Notes under the pieces: generated by a model
Told to the model about the DNA's origin: nothing
The model's database searches: none
The model's input: the letters and a program-made list of their open reading frames with translations, nothing else
NCBI RefSeq assembly: GCF_004005495.1
Contig: NZ_RZYA01000001.1
Coordinates: 744,001 to 808,000 of the forward strand
Source: Streptomyces antnestii
GTDB lineage: Bacteria; Actinomycetota; Actinomycetes; Streptomycetales; Streptomycetaceae
Direction of reading: 5' to 3'
DNA length: 64,000 nucleotides
Part shown: one piece after another, positions 22,440 to 31,746 of the stretch
Layout: each line of letters starts with the position of its first letter
Numbering within the stretch: position 1 is the stretch's first letter
Made by a program: the position numbers and the translations under genes

Positions 22440-24632
22440 TCACAGCTCCTTGATCCGGATGTCGCGGTACGAGATGACGTCCGTCGTGCTGTGGACCTGG
22501 AGCCCGACATAGCCGGAGGAGTACCGCCGGCCGTCCGTGCCCGGGTCGTCCGAGCGCGGCGGCTCGAAGACCTGGCCACCGGTGTTGTCGAACTCGTTGA
22601 TCAGGACACCGTTGCGGAAGACCGAGAAGTGCTGGCCGACCACCCGGATCTCGTAGTCGTTCCACGTGCCCTTCTGGGTGACGCCCGCGCCCGCGAGACC
22701 CACCCGGTCGAAGCCGTAGATCGAACCGGTCTTGTACATGTCGCCGTCAGGACGGTCGAGGACCTGTATCTCGTGCCCGTACTTGATGGCGACCCACTCC
22801 GGGCGTGACTCCTCCGGGTGGTCGTGGACCCACGGGAAGCGCACGAAGACACCGCCGTTGGCGTTGCCGGTGCCCGGGGCGTCGTCCCGCCACTGGAGCT
22901 TCAGCGAGAAGTCGCCGTACTTGCGCTGCGGGAACCACAGCATGCCCATGCCCGCCACCGTGGTGCTGGAGGTGATCGAGCCGTCCTCGTTCAGGCCGAA
23001 CTTCCCGCCGCCGACCTGCTCCCACTGCGCGAGCGAGTCCTGTGTGCCGTCGAAGATCTTGCGGTAGCCCGAGGTCTGTCCCGGCTTGCCGATCCCCGAC
23101 TGCTTCGCGGCGCGGTTGATCTTGTTGTACTCGCGCTGGTCGATCACGCCTTCCTTGAGGAGCTTGTCGGTGACGGTCTTGACGTGCTTGAGGAAGAGGG
23201 CCTGCGAGGTCCACTCCCGCTCGTCCTCGATCAGCTCGTTGATCCGGCAGCGGTTGTTGGTGACGCGGTTCGGGATGCCCGTGTCGACTGTGCCGACGAT
23301 CACCGTCAACCGCTCGTCGAACTCAGGACAGTTGGGCGCCGGGACGCCGCCGCCCTCCGCGACCGTGAAGGACACCGTCTTCGCCGCCGACGTGTTGCCG
23401 GCCTTGTCGCTCGCCCGGTAGGCGACCGTGTGCGCACCCGTCCGGTCCACCACGACCGGCGCGGTGTAGGCGAGGTAGGGGCCCGCGTCGAGCGAGTACT
23501 CGACCTTGTCGACGCCCGACTCGGCGTCCGTCGCGGTGACCGTCACCTTGGCGCTCTTGATGTACGCGCCGTTGGAGTCCTTGTCGCCGTCGACCTTCGC
23601 CGACACCTCGGGCGGTGTCCTGTCCTGCGCGGGCGGGGCGACCACGGTGAAGTCGACCGACTTCTCGGCGGCCTGGTTGCCCGCCTTGTCCGCGGCCCGG
23701 TAGCGCACGGTGTGCGCGCCCGCCTCGTGCACCATCACCGGCGAGGTGTACGGCTGCCACGCACCGTCCGAACCCACCGCGTACTCAATGGTGTTGACGC
23801 CGGAACCGGTGTCGGAGGCCGTCACCGTGACCGTCGCCATCGACACGTACTCGCCCTTGTCGTTCTTCTCGCCGCTCACCGTCGCCGAGGTCTCCGGCGG
23901 CGTCCTGTCGTCCGTCGGCGGCGCGACCACGGTGAAGTCGACCGACTTCTCGGCCGCCACGTTGCCCGCCTTGTCGGACGCCCGGTAGCGGATCCTGTGC
24001 GTTCCGACCTGGTCGACGACCACCGCCGTCGTGTACGGCTGCCACGCGCCGTCCGCGCCCACCGCGTACTCGATCTTGTCGACGCCCGAGCCCGCGTCGG
24101 TCGCGCTCACGCTGACGGAGGCCGAACCGACGTACTCGCCCTGGGCGTTCTGCTGCCCGTCGACCTTCGCCGACGTGTCCGGGGCCGTCGTGTCCGCGCC
24201 GCCGCCCTCGGTCACGACGAGGATGCCCTGCATGGCCCCGTGGCCGGGGATCGTGCAGTGGTAGAGGTAGCGGCCGGGGGTCAGGGTGACCTCCGCCGTG
24301 TGCCGGCCGCCCTGGTCGTCGTTCGGGTTGGCCAGGATGTTCAGCGGCACGTCGTTGTTGTACTCGGGGTCCGACACGTCGAACGTCAGCGTGTGCGGCA
24401 TGCCCATCGTGTTGCCGGTCGCCGCGCTGTTCTCGAAGACGATCGTCGTCGGGCCCGCGACCGCCGTCGTCGGCGCCGAGGCGTACTTGGTGATGTCGTC
24501 GCTGCCGGTCCAGGTCAGGACCTGCTGGGCGGCCACGGGGGCGTCCTGCCCGAACGCCACGGGGGAGCCGAGGCCGAGCATCAGGAGGAGGCCGGCGAAC
24601 AGCGCCGTCCACAGTCTTCGTCTGCCGTGCAT
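22440..24632 (-). CDS. Secreted cupredoxin / Ig-like repeats / DUF1080 protein (730 aa)
   Basis: A signal peptide (residues 1-29) is followed by a plastocyanin-like domain with a complete type-1 copper ligand set: His80 in GMPHTLTF, then Cys126, His131 and Met134 in YHCTIPGHGAM. Three repeats of about 95 residues follow (about 147-430), each starting DTTAP or DRTPPE, with ATDAGSGVDKIEYAVG and YRASDKAGN, which are Ig-like/OmpL47-type repeats. After a linker with two Cys comes a C-terminal DUF1080 domain (about 530-730, GGVFVRFPWVHDH and GTWNDYEIRVVGQHFSVFRNG), a beta-jelly-roll linked to sugar binding or keto-glycoside hydrolysis. It starts 3 bp after the stop of nothing else: the ThuA-PQQ gene lies immediately upstream in transcription order, so the two form one operon. 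Confidence 0.85.
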   Translation of the reverse strand: MHGRRRLWTALFAGLLLMLGLGSPVAFGQDAPVAAQQVLTWTGSDDITKYASAPTTAVAGPTTIVFENSAATGNTMGMPHTLTFDVSDPEYNNDVPLNILANPNDDQGGRHTAEVTLTPGRYLYHCTIPGHGAMQGILVVTEGGGADTTAPDTSAKVDGQQNAQGEYVGSASVSVSATDAGSGVDKIEYAVGADGAWQPYTTAVVVDQVGTHRIRYRASDKAGNVAAEKSVDFTVVAPPTDDRTPPETSATVSGEKNDKGEYVSMATVTVTASDTGSGVNTIEYAVGSDGAWQPYTSPVMVHEAGAHTVRYRAADKAGNQAAEKSVDFTVVAPPAQDRTPPEVSAKVDGDKDSNGAYIKSAKVTVTATDAESGVDKVEYSLDAGPYLAYTAPVVVDRTGAHTVAYRASDKAGNTSAAKTVSFTVAEGGGVPAPNCPEFDERLTVIVGTVDTGIPNRVTNNRCRINELIEDEREWTSQALFLKHVKTVTDKLLKEGVIDQREYNKINRAAKQSGIGKPGQTSGYRKIFDGTQDSLAQWEQVGGGKFGLNEDGSITSSTTVAGMGMLWFPQRKYGDFSLKLQWRDDAPGTGNANGGVFVRFPWVHDHPEESRPEWVAIKYGHEIQVLDRPDGDMYKTGSIYGFDRVGLAGAGVTQKGTWNDYEIRVVGQHFSVFRNGVLINEFDNTGGQVFEPPRSDDPGTDGRRYSSGYVGLQVHSTTDVISYRDIRIKEL

Positions 24633-24635
24633 GGA

Positions 24636-27149
24636 TCAACCCTTCCTGGCCAGCTGACCGGCTGCCGGAGTCGCCTCGCCACCCGTGTAAGTCACCTTCC
24701 ACAGGGCTGACTTGGCGTCCGAGGTGAAGAAGCCGCGGCCGTAGTCGAGGACGTAGAGCGCGCCGTCGGGGCCGAACTTCCAGTCCATGAGGTTCTTGAT
24801 GCCGTCGGTGCCGACCGGCACGATCTTCTTCAGGTTGTCGGCGTGCACCGGGAGCCCGCCGTCACCGGCCGTCCTCGGGTCGGTGAGCACCGCGTGACGC
24901 GGCTGCGTGCCGTCGTAGAAGTCACCGACGAACCACTTGCCGTCCCAGTAGCTCGGCCATTTGTCCGCGTTCGGGATCGAGGCGTCGTAGCGGTAGACCG
25001 GCCCGTCCATCGCGGCCTGCCCACCGCCCTTCAGCCACGGCAGGAGGTACTTGGCCTCCTCCTTCTTGTACGAGGGCACGCCGTTCGCGTCGCGCGGATA
25101 GTCCGGGGCACCGCCCTGCGGCGAGTACCAGATGTTGTTGCCGGTCACCGGCGGCAGGTTCACGAGACCGTCGTTGTTCGGCGACTCGTTCTTCGGGTGG
25201 TCGCAGTCGTACCAGCCGAGCGGCTTCGTCGGGTCCGGCAGGTTGCGGTCGCGGTAGGGCTGCTTGTTGCCCATGCAGTACGGCCAGCCCCGGTTGGACG
25301 CCTTGGTGATGACGGCGAAGGTGTCGTACTTGGCCGGACCCCAGGTCGTCGACGGCTCACTCGCGTCCGGGCCGACCCAGCCCGCGTACAGCGTGTCGGT
25401 CTTCTTGTCGACGGAGATGCGCGCGGGGTTGCGGACGCCCATCACATAGATCTCGCCGCGCGTCTTCCCGCCGCCCTCGGCCGTCTCCTTGCCGGTGAAG
25501 AGGTTCCCCTCCGGCAGGGTGTACGTGCCGTCGGCCTCCGGGTGGATGCGCAGGATCTTGCCGTTGAGGTTGTTGGTGTTGCCGGCGGTGCGGCGCGCGT
25601 CGGCGAACGAGACGCCCTTGTAGTTCGGCTCGGGGTTGTTGCCCGAGTAACCGTCGCTGAAGCGGCTGGAGTTGTTGTCACCGGTCGCGATGTACAGGTT
25701 GCCCTTGGAGTCCCAGGCCATCCCGCCGCCCGCGTGGCAGCAACTGTGGATCTGCACCGGCCAGTTGAGCAGCACCTTCTCGCTGCTCATGTCCAGCTTG
25801 TTCGTGTCCAGGTCGAGGGTGAAGCGCGAGACGCGGCGCTCGGCCATCTGCTTGTCGCGGTCGATCTGCGAGTGCGGCGTGTAGTGCAGGTACACCCAGC
25901 CGTTCTGCTCGAACTTCGGGTCGAGCTCGATGCCGAGCAGGCCCTCCTCGACCTTGACCAGTTCGTCGCCGCCGCCCTTGTTGCCGAAGACGGTGAGTGC
26001 CCCGGCCTGGGTGACCTTCTTGGTCTTCGGGTCGTAGACGTGGATCTCGCCCTTGCCCTTGCCCACGTCGGGGTTGTTCCAGTCGGTGACCACCGGCTGC
26101 GAGGAGTCGGCGCCGCCGCGCCCGATGTACAGGACCCGCCCGTCGGGGGCGGTGACCAGGCCGTGCGGCTCACCGATCTGGTCGTTCTGACCGGGTTGGT
26201 TGGGCTGGGTGAGGCGCTCGGCCTTGTAGTTGGCGTCGATCGCGGCCTTGCAGTCGGCGCGCACGATGCGGCTCGTCCACAGCAGGGCGCCGCGCAGATG
26301 CGACTGGAAGTCCACCTCGTCGTAACTGGAGACGGTGCCGCCCATCCCGGTGTAGAAGGAACGTCCGCCGTCGTAGTCGCGGCACCACGAGACCGGGTGG
26401 TCCGCGCCGTTGGCGCTCGCGCCCGGCTGGTACGTCGACTCGCGGACCCGGGCCACGGTGTGCACGCTGCCGGACGGGTTCTTCACCCAGTTCAGCCACT
26501 GGTCGGGGCGCTTCCACTGCACGGGAAGGTCCTTGGTGGCCGGATGCTGCCGGTCACCGACCTCAACGGTCGCCCGCTGTACGTTGGTTGGGCTGGAATC
26601 GGCCGGGCGCGCGCCGATCAGTCCGGTGAACCAGTCCGAGTACGGCTCCGCGCGCGCCGCGTCGTGGATGCCGACGAACCCGCCGCCGGCCTCCATGTAC
26701 GACTCGAGACCTGCTTCCTGGTCCGGGTCGAGGACGTCGCCGCCGCCGGTGAGGAAGACGACCGCGTTGAAGCGGCCGAGGCGCGCCGAGTCGGTGAACA
26801 CGGACGCGTCGTCCGTCGCCGTGATCTTGAAGCGCTGCGCCGGCGGCCCCGTCTGGCCGATCTTCTCGATGGCCGCGATGCCCGCGTCGACCACGGGCGA
26901 CTCGTCGCCGGCGGCGGCGGAGCCGTAGTACACCAGGACGCGCACGTTCGCCCCGCCGGGAGGAGACGGCAGGGACATCGTTGTCACGGATGGTTCGGGG
27001 AACGGGCGCGCGCTCGCGGCGGGCCCGGTGAGCAGCCCGGCGGTGACGGCCCCGGACGCCAGGACCGCGGCGACGGCGCGGCGCCGTCTGCGTCTGTCTC
27101 TGTCCAACCCTCTTACGGCCAAGGGTTTTTGATGCGGTACGAACCGCAT
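24636..27149 (-). CDS. Exported ThuA domain fused to PQQ-dependent sugar dehydrogenase
   Basis: About 837 residues. After an Arg-rich signal peptide, residues about 45-260 form a ThuA-like glutamine-amidotransferase fold (ANVRVLVYYGSAAAGDESPV, GGGDVLDPDQEAGLESYMEA, HPVSWCRDYDGGRSFYTGMG). Residues about 280-800 are a six-bladed soluble glucose dehydrogenase-like propeller: DQIGEPHGLVTAPDGRVLYI, a Cys-rich HSCCHAGGGMAWDSKGNLYI, and RNPARISVDKKTDTLYAGWVG. The fold fits oxidation of a sugar using PQQ. The ATG at 27149 has a good spacing from GAGGGG; a GTG at 27161 is a weaker option. The stop is 3 bp before the cupredoxin-DUF1080 start, so the pair is co-transcribed and probably coupled. Confidence 0.85.
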   Translation of the reverse strand: MRFVPHQKPLAVRGLDRDRRRRRRAVAAVLASGAVTAGLLTGPAASARPFPEPSVTTMSLPSPPGGANVRVLVYYGSAAAGDESPVVDAGIAAIEKIGQTGPPAQRFKITATDDASVFTDSARLGRFNAVVFLTGGGDVLDPDQEAGLESYMEAGGGFVGIHDAARAEPYSDWFTGLIGARPADSSPTNVQRATVEVGDRQHPATKDLPVQWKRPDQWLNWVKNPSGSVHTVARVRESTYQPGASANGADHPVSWCRDYDGGRSFYTGMGGTVSSYDEVDFQSHLRGALLWTSRIVRADCKAAIDANYKAERLTQPNQPGQNDQIGEPHGLVTAPDGRVLYIGRGGADSSQPVVTDWNNPDVGKGKGEIHVYDPKTKKVTQAGALTVFGNKGGGDELVKVEEGLLGIELDPKFEQNGWVYLHYTPHSQIDRDKQMAERRVSRFTLDLDTNKLDMSSEKVLLNWPVQIHSCCHAGGGMAWDSKGNLYIATGDNNSSRFSDGYSGNNPEPNYKGVSFADARRTAGNTNNLNGKILRIHPEADGTYTLPEGNLFTGKETAEGGGKTRGEIYVMGVRNPARISVDKKTDTLYAGWVGPDASEPSTTWGPAKYDTFAVITKASNRGWPYCMGNKQPYRDRNLPDPTKPLGWYDCDHPKNESPNNDGLVNLPPVTGNNIWYSPQGGAPDYPRDANGVPSYKKEEAKYLLPWLKGGGQAAMDGPVYRYDASIPNADKWPSYWDGKWFVGDFYDGTQPRHAVLTDPRTAGDGGLPVHADNLKKIVPVGTDGIKNLMDWKFGPDGALYVLDYGRGFFTSDAKSALWKVTYTGGEATPAAGQLARKG

Positions 27150-27344
27150 GTGTTCACCCACCCCTCGTCGGTCACAGGTACGGCGCGGACGAAGCTAGAC
27201 CTCTTTTCGTGGCCCGCCAATAGGTATGACCGCGATGGCGCGAACTTTGTCCTGCGTGTGGATAAACGAAGATCAGCCGGTTACCGTCTCCCTGATCCCA
27301 GTGGTGTGTCCGCGTAAATCCCGTACAAGGGTGGGGAGTTCGGC

Positions 27345-28319
27345 ATGGACAGACGCAGCTTCAACCGGCGTGTGCTGATGGGCGGAGCGGCCGCCGCGAC
27401 CACTGCGACATCGTTGTCGCTCATCGCGGCGACCGATGCCGCCCCCGCCGACGGACCGGTGCGGACGGCCCTGGCCGGCGGCGAGGTCAAGCGCGTCAAG
27501 CTGTACGCCGAGAAGCTCGCGGACGGGCAGATGGGCTACGGCTTCGAGAAGGGCAAGGCATCCGTGCCCGGCCCCCTGATCGAGCTCAACGAAGGCGACA
27601 CGCTGCACATCGACTTCGAGAACACCATGGACGTGACGGCGAGCCTGCACGTCCACGGCCTGGACTACGAGGTCTCCAGCGACGGCACCAAGCTCAACAA
27701 GAGCGACGTGGAGCCCGGCGGCACCCGCACCTACACCTGGCGCACGCACGCCCCCGGCCGCCGCAAGGACGGCACCTGGCGCGCGGGCAGCGCGGGGTAC
27801 TGGCACTACCACGACCACGCCGTCGGCACGGAACACGGCACCGGCGGCATCCGCAAGGGCCTGTACGGGCCGGTCGTCGTCCGCCGCAAGGGCGACGTGC
27901 TCCCGGACACCACGTTCACGATCGTCTTCAACGACATGACCATCAACAACAAGCCGGCGCACGAGGGACCGAACTTCGAGGCCACGGTGGGCGATCGCGT
28001 AGAGATCGTCATGATCACGTACGGCGAGTACTACCACACGTTCCACATGCACGGGCATCGCTGGGCCGACAACCGCACGGGCACGCTGACCGGCCCGGAC
28101 GACCCGAGCCGGGTCGTCGACAACAAGATCGTCGGGCCCGCCGACTCCTTCGGCTTCCAGATCATCGCGGGCGAGGGCGTCGGAGCGGGCGCCTGGATGT
28201 ACCACTGCCACGTCCAGAGCCACTCCGACATGGGCATGGCCGGACTCTTCCTGGTGAAGAAGGCGGACGGCACGATCCCCGGCTACGAGCCGCACCACCC
28301 GATGGAACACACCGGCTAG
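27345..28319 (+). CDS. Two-domain multicopper oxidase (small laccase)
   Basis: A 324-residue exported laccase of the SLAC type. The N-terminus has a TAT-like signal ([11 protein letters not shown], Ala-rich stretch). All four copper motifs are visible: [29 protein letters not shown] and [16 protein letters not shown]. The last holds the type-1 Cys and axial Met. Two cupredoxin domains rather than three, and the length of about 320, match the small laccase of Streptomyces, which acts as a trimer oxidising phenols with O2. It is divergent from the ThuA-PQQ gene across a 195-bp space. A 15-bp tandem duplication (ACACCGGCTAGGCGT-like) covers the stop codon. Confidence 0.95.
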   Translation: MDRRSFNRRVLMGGAAAATTATSLSLIAATDAAPADGPVRTALAGGEVKRVKLYAEKLADGQMGYGFEKGKASVPGPLIELNEGDTLHIDFENTMDVTASLHVHGLDYEVSSDGTKLNKSDVEPGGTRTYTWRTHAPGRRKDGTWRAGSAGYWHYHDHAVGTEHGTGGIRKGLYGPVVVRRKGDVLPDTTFTIVFNDMTINNKPAHEGPNFEATVGDRVEIVMITYGEYYHTFHMHGHRWADNRTGTLTGPDDPSRVVDNKIVGPADSFGFQIIAGEGVGAGAWMYHCHVQSHSDMGMAGLFLVKKADGTIPGYEPHHPMEHTG

Positions 28320-28348
28320 GCGTACACCGGCTAGACGTACGCGCTCCG

Positions 28349-29128
28349 CTACGGTTCCTGCCTGCGCTCCCCGGGCGGCAGCAGCAGTACCTCCAGGGCG
28401 CGGGCGCACACCTTCGCCCGGTCCAGGAAGTGGCCGGCGCGCTCGTCCGTGATCAGCTCGGGGGTGGCGCGCACGGCCAGCGCGAACCGCGCGTGCCCCG
28501 CCCGGTCCAGGACCGGCACCGCCAGGGTGCGCACACCCCGCGCCGACTCGCCGTCGTTCAGCGCGTGCCCGGCGCGCCGGACGTGCTCCAACTCGGCTGC
28601 CAGCGCCGCCGGTTCGACGATCGTGCGGTCCGTGAAGGCGCGCAGCGGCGGCAGCGACGCGAGGTCGGCCTCCCCGGGCCGAGCCCAGGCCAGCAGCACC
28701 TTGCCGAGTGCGGTGGAGTGCAGCGGCCTGCGCAGGCCGACCTTCGGTGTGACCGAGCCGCCGGCCACGATCACCGCGTGCGGGCCGCTGCGCAGCGCGA
28801 GGTCCACGGTGGCGCCGGTGCGCTCGGCCAGGTCGGCCAGCTCCGGCGCGGCGAGGTGCAGCCCGCGCTGATGGTAGGACAGGCGCCCCAACTCCGTGAC
28901 GGCCGGGCCGAGTCGGTAGCGCGACGTGCGGACGTCCTGTTCGAGGAAGCCGGCACCCAGGAGGGTGCGGGCCAGGCGGTGCGCCGTGGACACGGGCAGC
29001 GCGAGGCGGCGCGCCAGGTCGGACGCGCTCAGGTCGGGCCCGTTGTCGTGGAAACAGTGCAGGACGTCGAGCGCGCGCTGCACGGCCTGCGCGCCGCCGG
29101 GTGAGCGGGGCGCGGTGGGGGCGGTCAC
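28349..29128 (-). CDS. IclR-family transcriptional regulator (259 aa)
   Basis: The GTG at 29128 follows AGGGAG. The N-terminal winged helix is GGAQAVQRALDVLHCFHDNG, then LSASDLARRLALPVSTAHRL and LLGAGFLEQDVRTSRYRLG. The C-terminal effector domain has RPLHSTALGKVLLAWARPGE, then RGVRTLAVPVLDRAGHARFA, typical of IclR. It converges on the laccase gene and is divergent from the sulfur operon leader at 29359, so it could regulate either. The operon layout favours the sulfur operon or itself, but no clear operator was found in 29129-29358. Confidence 0.9.
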   Translation of the reverse strand: MTAPTAPRSPGGAQAVQRALDVLHCFHDNGPDLSASDLARRLALPVSTAHRLARTLLGAGFLEQDVRTSRYRLGPAVTELGRLSYHQRGLHLAAPELADLAERTGATVDLALRSGPHAVIVAGGSVTPKVGLRRPLHSTALGKVLLAWARPGEADLASLPPLRAFTDRTIVEPAALAAELEHVRRAGHALNDGESARGVRTLAVPVLDRAGHARFALAVRATPELITDERAGHFLDRAKVCARALEVLLLPPGERRQEP

Positions 29129-29358
29129 GGTGGGGGCTCCCTGCGGTTCGTACGGCGTGGGCTTCCCACATTACGGCAGCCTCGGCGGGCCGAATGGGCG
29201 GCTTCCACTGGTCCAAATGACGGTCTGAAACACTCCGTTCACGCTCGTTCCCACATCATGGGAAGCGGCTTGCCGGTGACGCCCGGGGCGTGCCACTGTG
29301 CACCCGTCACCACCACGCCACCAGCACGGACCACCCGATCGCAGAGGGGAGCAGCGCC

Positions 29359-29472
29359 ATGACCGGACGACTCCGGCCCTCCGCCGCGCTCACCCCGCCC
29401 CTGGTCGCGTCCCTGTTCACGCTGCGCCGTCACATCGACCTGGCGCGCGTCTCCAGCGCCACCTGTCGCTGA
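29359..29472 (+). CDS. Sulfur-operon leader peptide (37 aa), probable Cys attenuator
   Basis: A 37-residue peptide from the ATG at 29359 ends RRHIDLARVSSATCR and stops. This C-terminal motif (RH[IV]DL-x-RVSSA-x-C) is, from established knowledge, the mark of the putative leader peptides found before sulfur-assimilation operons in Streptomyces and relatives. The single Cys codon next to the end, TGT, would stall ribosomes when cysteine is low. The 170 bases to the next start (29643) have repeats of CAGCTCACAC and could hold the attenuator structure; I could not fold them with certainty. It precedes the whole DszB-like/ABC/monooxygenase operon. Confidence 0.85.
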   Translation: MTGRLRPSAALTPPLVASLFTLRRHIDLARVSSATCR

Positions 29473-29642
29473 CACCTCACAGCTCACACTTCGCAGCTCA
29501 CACCTCGCGCCCTGAGCTTCACGCCTCGCACCTTGCTGAGCCAGGCCTCCGCGCGGCCCCCGCATGCCCCGGCGCGCCCGTGCTCCACCCCGCCCGCGCT
29601 CCACCCACCCCCCTTGCTTCTCGCCGACCCCGGGAAACCTCC

Positions 29643-30719
29643 ATGACGCATGCCAAGACCCGGCCGACGACCGCCACCGCAGCGGTCCCCGACACCCTCT
29701 GGTTCACCCGCTGTCCCGTACCCACGGCGACGGGAATCGCCGCCGACCAGCAGTGGCTCGCCGCCGAGTTCGCACCGGACGGCATCACCGTACGGTCCCT
29801 CCAGGACGCCGGACATGACGTCGACCGGCACACGCACTACACGCACGCCCTGCCCGGCCTCTTCCGCGAGGGCGGCAACGTCCCCGCGCTGTGGGCCCGT
29901 TCACGCGGCGAGGAGACCCGGCTCGTCGGGCTCACCTGGATCGAGGAGCGCCAGACGGTCCTGGTCGCGCCCGGCTCGGGTATCAGGGGCGCCGCCGCGC
30001 TGCGCGGCCTGCGCCTCGCGGTGCCCCGCCATCGCATCGCCATCGACTTCTGGCGGGCGATGGCCCTGCGCGGCTTCGAGGGTGCCCTCGCCTCCGCCGG
30101 GCTCGGCCTCGACGACGCCACCCTCGTCGACGTGCCCGCCGACGGCCACACCGGACAGTGGGCCGCGGAGCTGGCCGCACTGCGCCGCGGCGACGTCGAC
30201 GCCGTCTACGTCAAGGGGGCACTCTCCGTCGAGGCGGCCCGCCGTGTCGGGGCCGAAGTCGCCCTGGAACTCGATGAGTTGCCCGACCGCACGCACCGCG
30301 TGAACAACGGCACCCCGCGTCCCGTCACCGTCCACCGCCGCCTCCTCGACGACCGCCCCGACCTCGTCGACCGCTTCCTCGCCGTGCTCCTGCGCGCCGC
30401 CGACTGGGCCGCGGACCGGCCCGACGACGTGGCCCGCATCCTCGGCGCCGAGACCGGAGCGGGCGCCGAGGGCGTCGCCGGCGCTTACCGCCCCGGCACC
30501 CATCGCACCCTGCACCCCGGCCTCTCCGACGACCGCCTGGGCCTGCTCGACCGGCAGTCCGCGGCCCTGCACGCCCACGGCTTCCTGCCCGAGCCCGTCG
30601 ACGTACGGGACTGGGCGGACCCCGAGCCGCTGCGCCGCGCCCGCCTGCTGAATCTCACCCAGCCGCTCCCGTCCCAGCCCTTCCCATCCCAGTCCGCCCC
30701 TTCCCGGCCCGCCCCCTAA
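29643..30719 (+). CDS. DszB-like desulfinase / SBP-fold protein (358 aa)
   Basis: A cytoplasmic protein without signal peptide, related in pattern to the desulfinase DszB and to periplasmic binding folds. DTLWFTRCPVPTA (residues 17-29) aligns with the DszB segment around its nucleophile, giving Cys24. HYTHALPGLFREGG gives His65 and Arg75 with the same 10-residue spacing as the DszB His-Arg pair. So the three residues known to matter in DszB are all kept. The rest shares the SBP-like pattern (RGLRLAVPRHRIAIDFWRAM, AALRRGDVDAVYVKG). The C-terminus ends in a low-complexity Ser-Gln-Pro-rich tail. Database labels for such proteins are often just ABC transporter substrate-binding; a sulfinate-cleaving role is inferred. 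Confidence 0.7.
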   Translation: MTHAKTRPTTATAAVPDTLWFTRCPVPTATGIAADQQWLAAEFAPDGITVRSLQDAGHDVDRHTHYTHALPGLFREGGNVPALWARSRGEETRLVGLTWIEERQTVLVAPGSGIRGAAALRGLRLAVPRHRIAIDFWRAMALRGFEGALASAGLGLDDATLVDVPADGHTGQWAAELAALRRGDVDAVYVKGALSVEAARRVGAEVALELDELPDRTHRVNNGTPRPVTVHRRLLDDRPDLVDRFLAVLLRAADWAADRPDDVARILGAETGAGAEGVAGAYRPGTHRTLHPGLSDDRLGLLDRQSAALHAHGFLPEPVDVRDWADPEPLRRARLLNLTQPLPSQPFPSQSAPSRPAP

Positions 30720-30729
30720 GGACCCCGTC

Positions 30730-31746
30730 ATGCGCATCCCGAAGACCCAGTCGGCGCTCGCCGCACTCGCCGCACTCGCCGCACTCGCCGCGCTCACGGC
30801 CCTCACCGGCTGCGGCACCTCCGAGGCGGACTCCGGCCCCGAGGCGGCCGCAGACGTCACCGTCCGCATCCCCGACCCCGGCAACTCCGGCGTCCTCGCC
30901 CTCGGCAAGAAGGACGGCTCACTGGCCAAGGCCCTCGCCAAGGTGCATGCCAAGGTCGAATGGACCGGCAGCGCGGGCCCGTTCGCCCCGGCCGCCCAGG
31001 CCATGAACGCGAACCAGCTCGACGTCGCGACCGGCTCGATCACCTCCGGCATCACCTCGCTCGCCCAGACCCCCGGCTTCTCGTTCTTCACCGCGACGGC
31101 CCCCGACCCCGTCGGCGAGGGCATCCTCGCCAAGAAGGGCTCCGGGATCGACAAGGTCGAGGACCTCGTCGGCAAGAAGGTCGCCGTCAACCAGGGCGGC
31201 ACCGGCGAGTACCTGCTCCTCAAGGCCCTCGCCGACCACCACATCCCGGCGAGCGAGGTCGAGCGCGTCTATCTCCGGCCCGACCAGACCGCCGCCGTCT
31301 TCAACACCGGCAAGGTCGACGCCTGGGCGGTCTGGTCGACGTACGCCGTGGCCGAACTCGGCAGCGGGAAGGCGAAGTTCATCGCCGACGGCAAGGAGAT
31401 CGGCTCCGACAACTACAGCCTGAACGCCGTCCGGACGGGCTTCGCCGACAAGCACCCCGAGGTCGTCAAGGCCCTCTACGCCTACCTCCACGAGGGCAGC
31501 CTCAAGGAGAAGCAGAACCCGGCCCCTTATCTGAACGTGAACACCGACGCGGGCCCGCAGGCCGTCACCGGTGACGCCAAGCGGATCCAGACCGCGTTCA
31601 CCGCCCAGGGCGGCACCGTCGAGCCCATCACCGACGCCGACATCAAGCGCTTCGAGGGCGTGGCCCGCTTCTACGCCGACCAGAAGGTGACCAGGACGAA
31701 GATCGACGTCGCCGCGCACGTCGTCGACGTGGAGAAACTGTCATGA
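30730..31746 (+). CDS. Lipoprotein substrate-binding protein, sulfonate/nitrate type
   Basis: A 338-residue SsuA-like solute receptor. The signal peptide contains five LAA repeats from 9-bp DNA repeats (30759-30791) and ends in a lipobox TALTGC with Cys28. The mature protein has PGNSGVLALGKKDGSLAKAL, then AMNANQLDVATGSITSGITS, then DLVGKKVAVNQGGTGEYLLL and AAVFNTGKVDAWAVWSTYAV, all typical of the aliphatic sulfonate/nitrate family. It sits 10 bp after the DszB-like gene and overlaps the permease (ATGA). It captures an organosulfur compound outside the membrane for the ABC importer; the exact ligand is unknown. Confidence 0.88.
   Translation: MRIPKTQSALAALAALAALAALTALTGCGTSEADSGPEAAADVTVRIPDPGNSGVLALGKKDGSLAKALAKVHAKVEWTGSAGPFAPAAQAMNANQLDVATGSITSGITSLAQTPGFSFFTATAPDPVGEGILAKKGSGIDKVEDLVGKKVAVNQGGTGEYLLLKALADHHIPASEVERVYLRPDQTAAVFNTGKVDAWAVWSTYAVAELGSGKAKFIADGKEIGSDNYSLNAVRTGFADKHPEVVKALYAYLHEGSLKEKQNPAPYLNVNTDAGPQAVTGDAKRIQTAFTAQGGTVEPITDADIKRFEGVARFYADQKVTRTKIDVAAHVVDVEKLS

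Noticed and set aside
29473..29642. Riboswitch between leader peptide and DszB-like gene
   Set aside because: Repeats are present, but no known riboswitch consensus (SAM, for instance) could be recognised.
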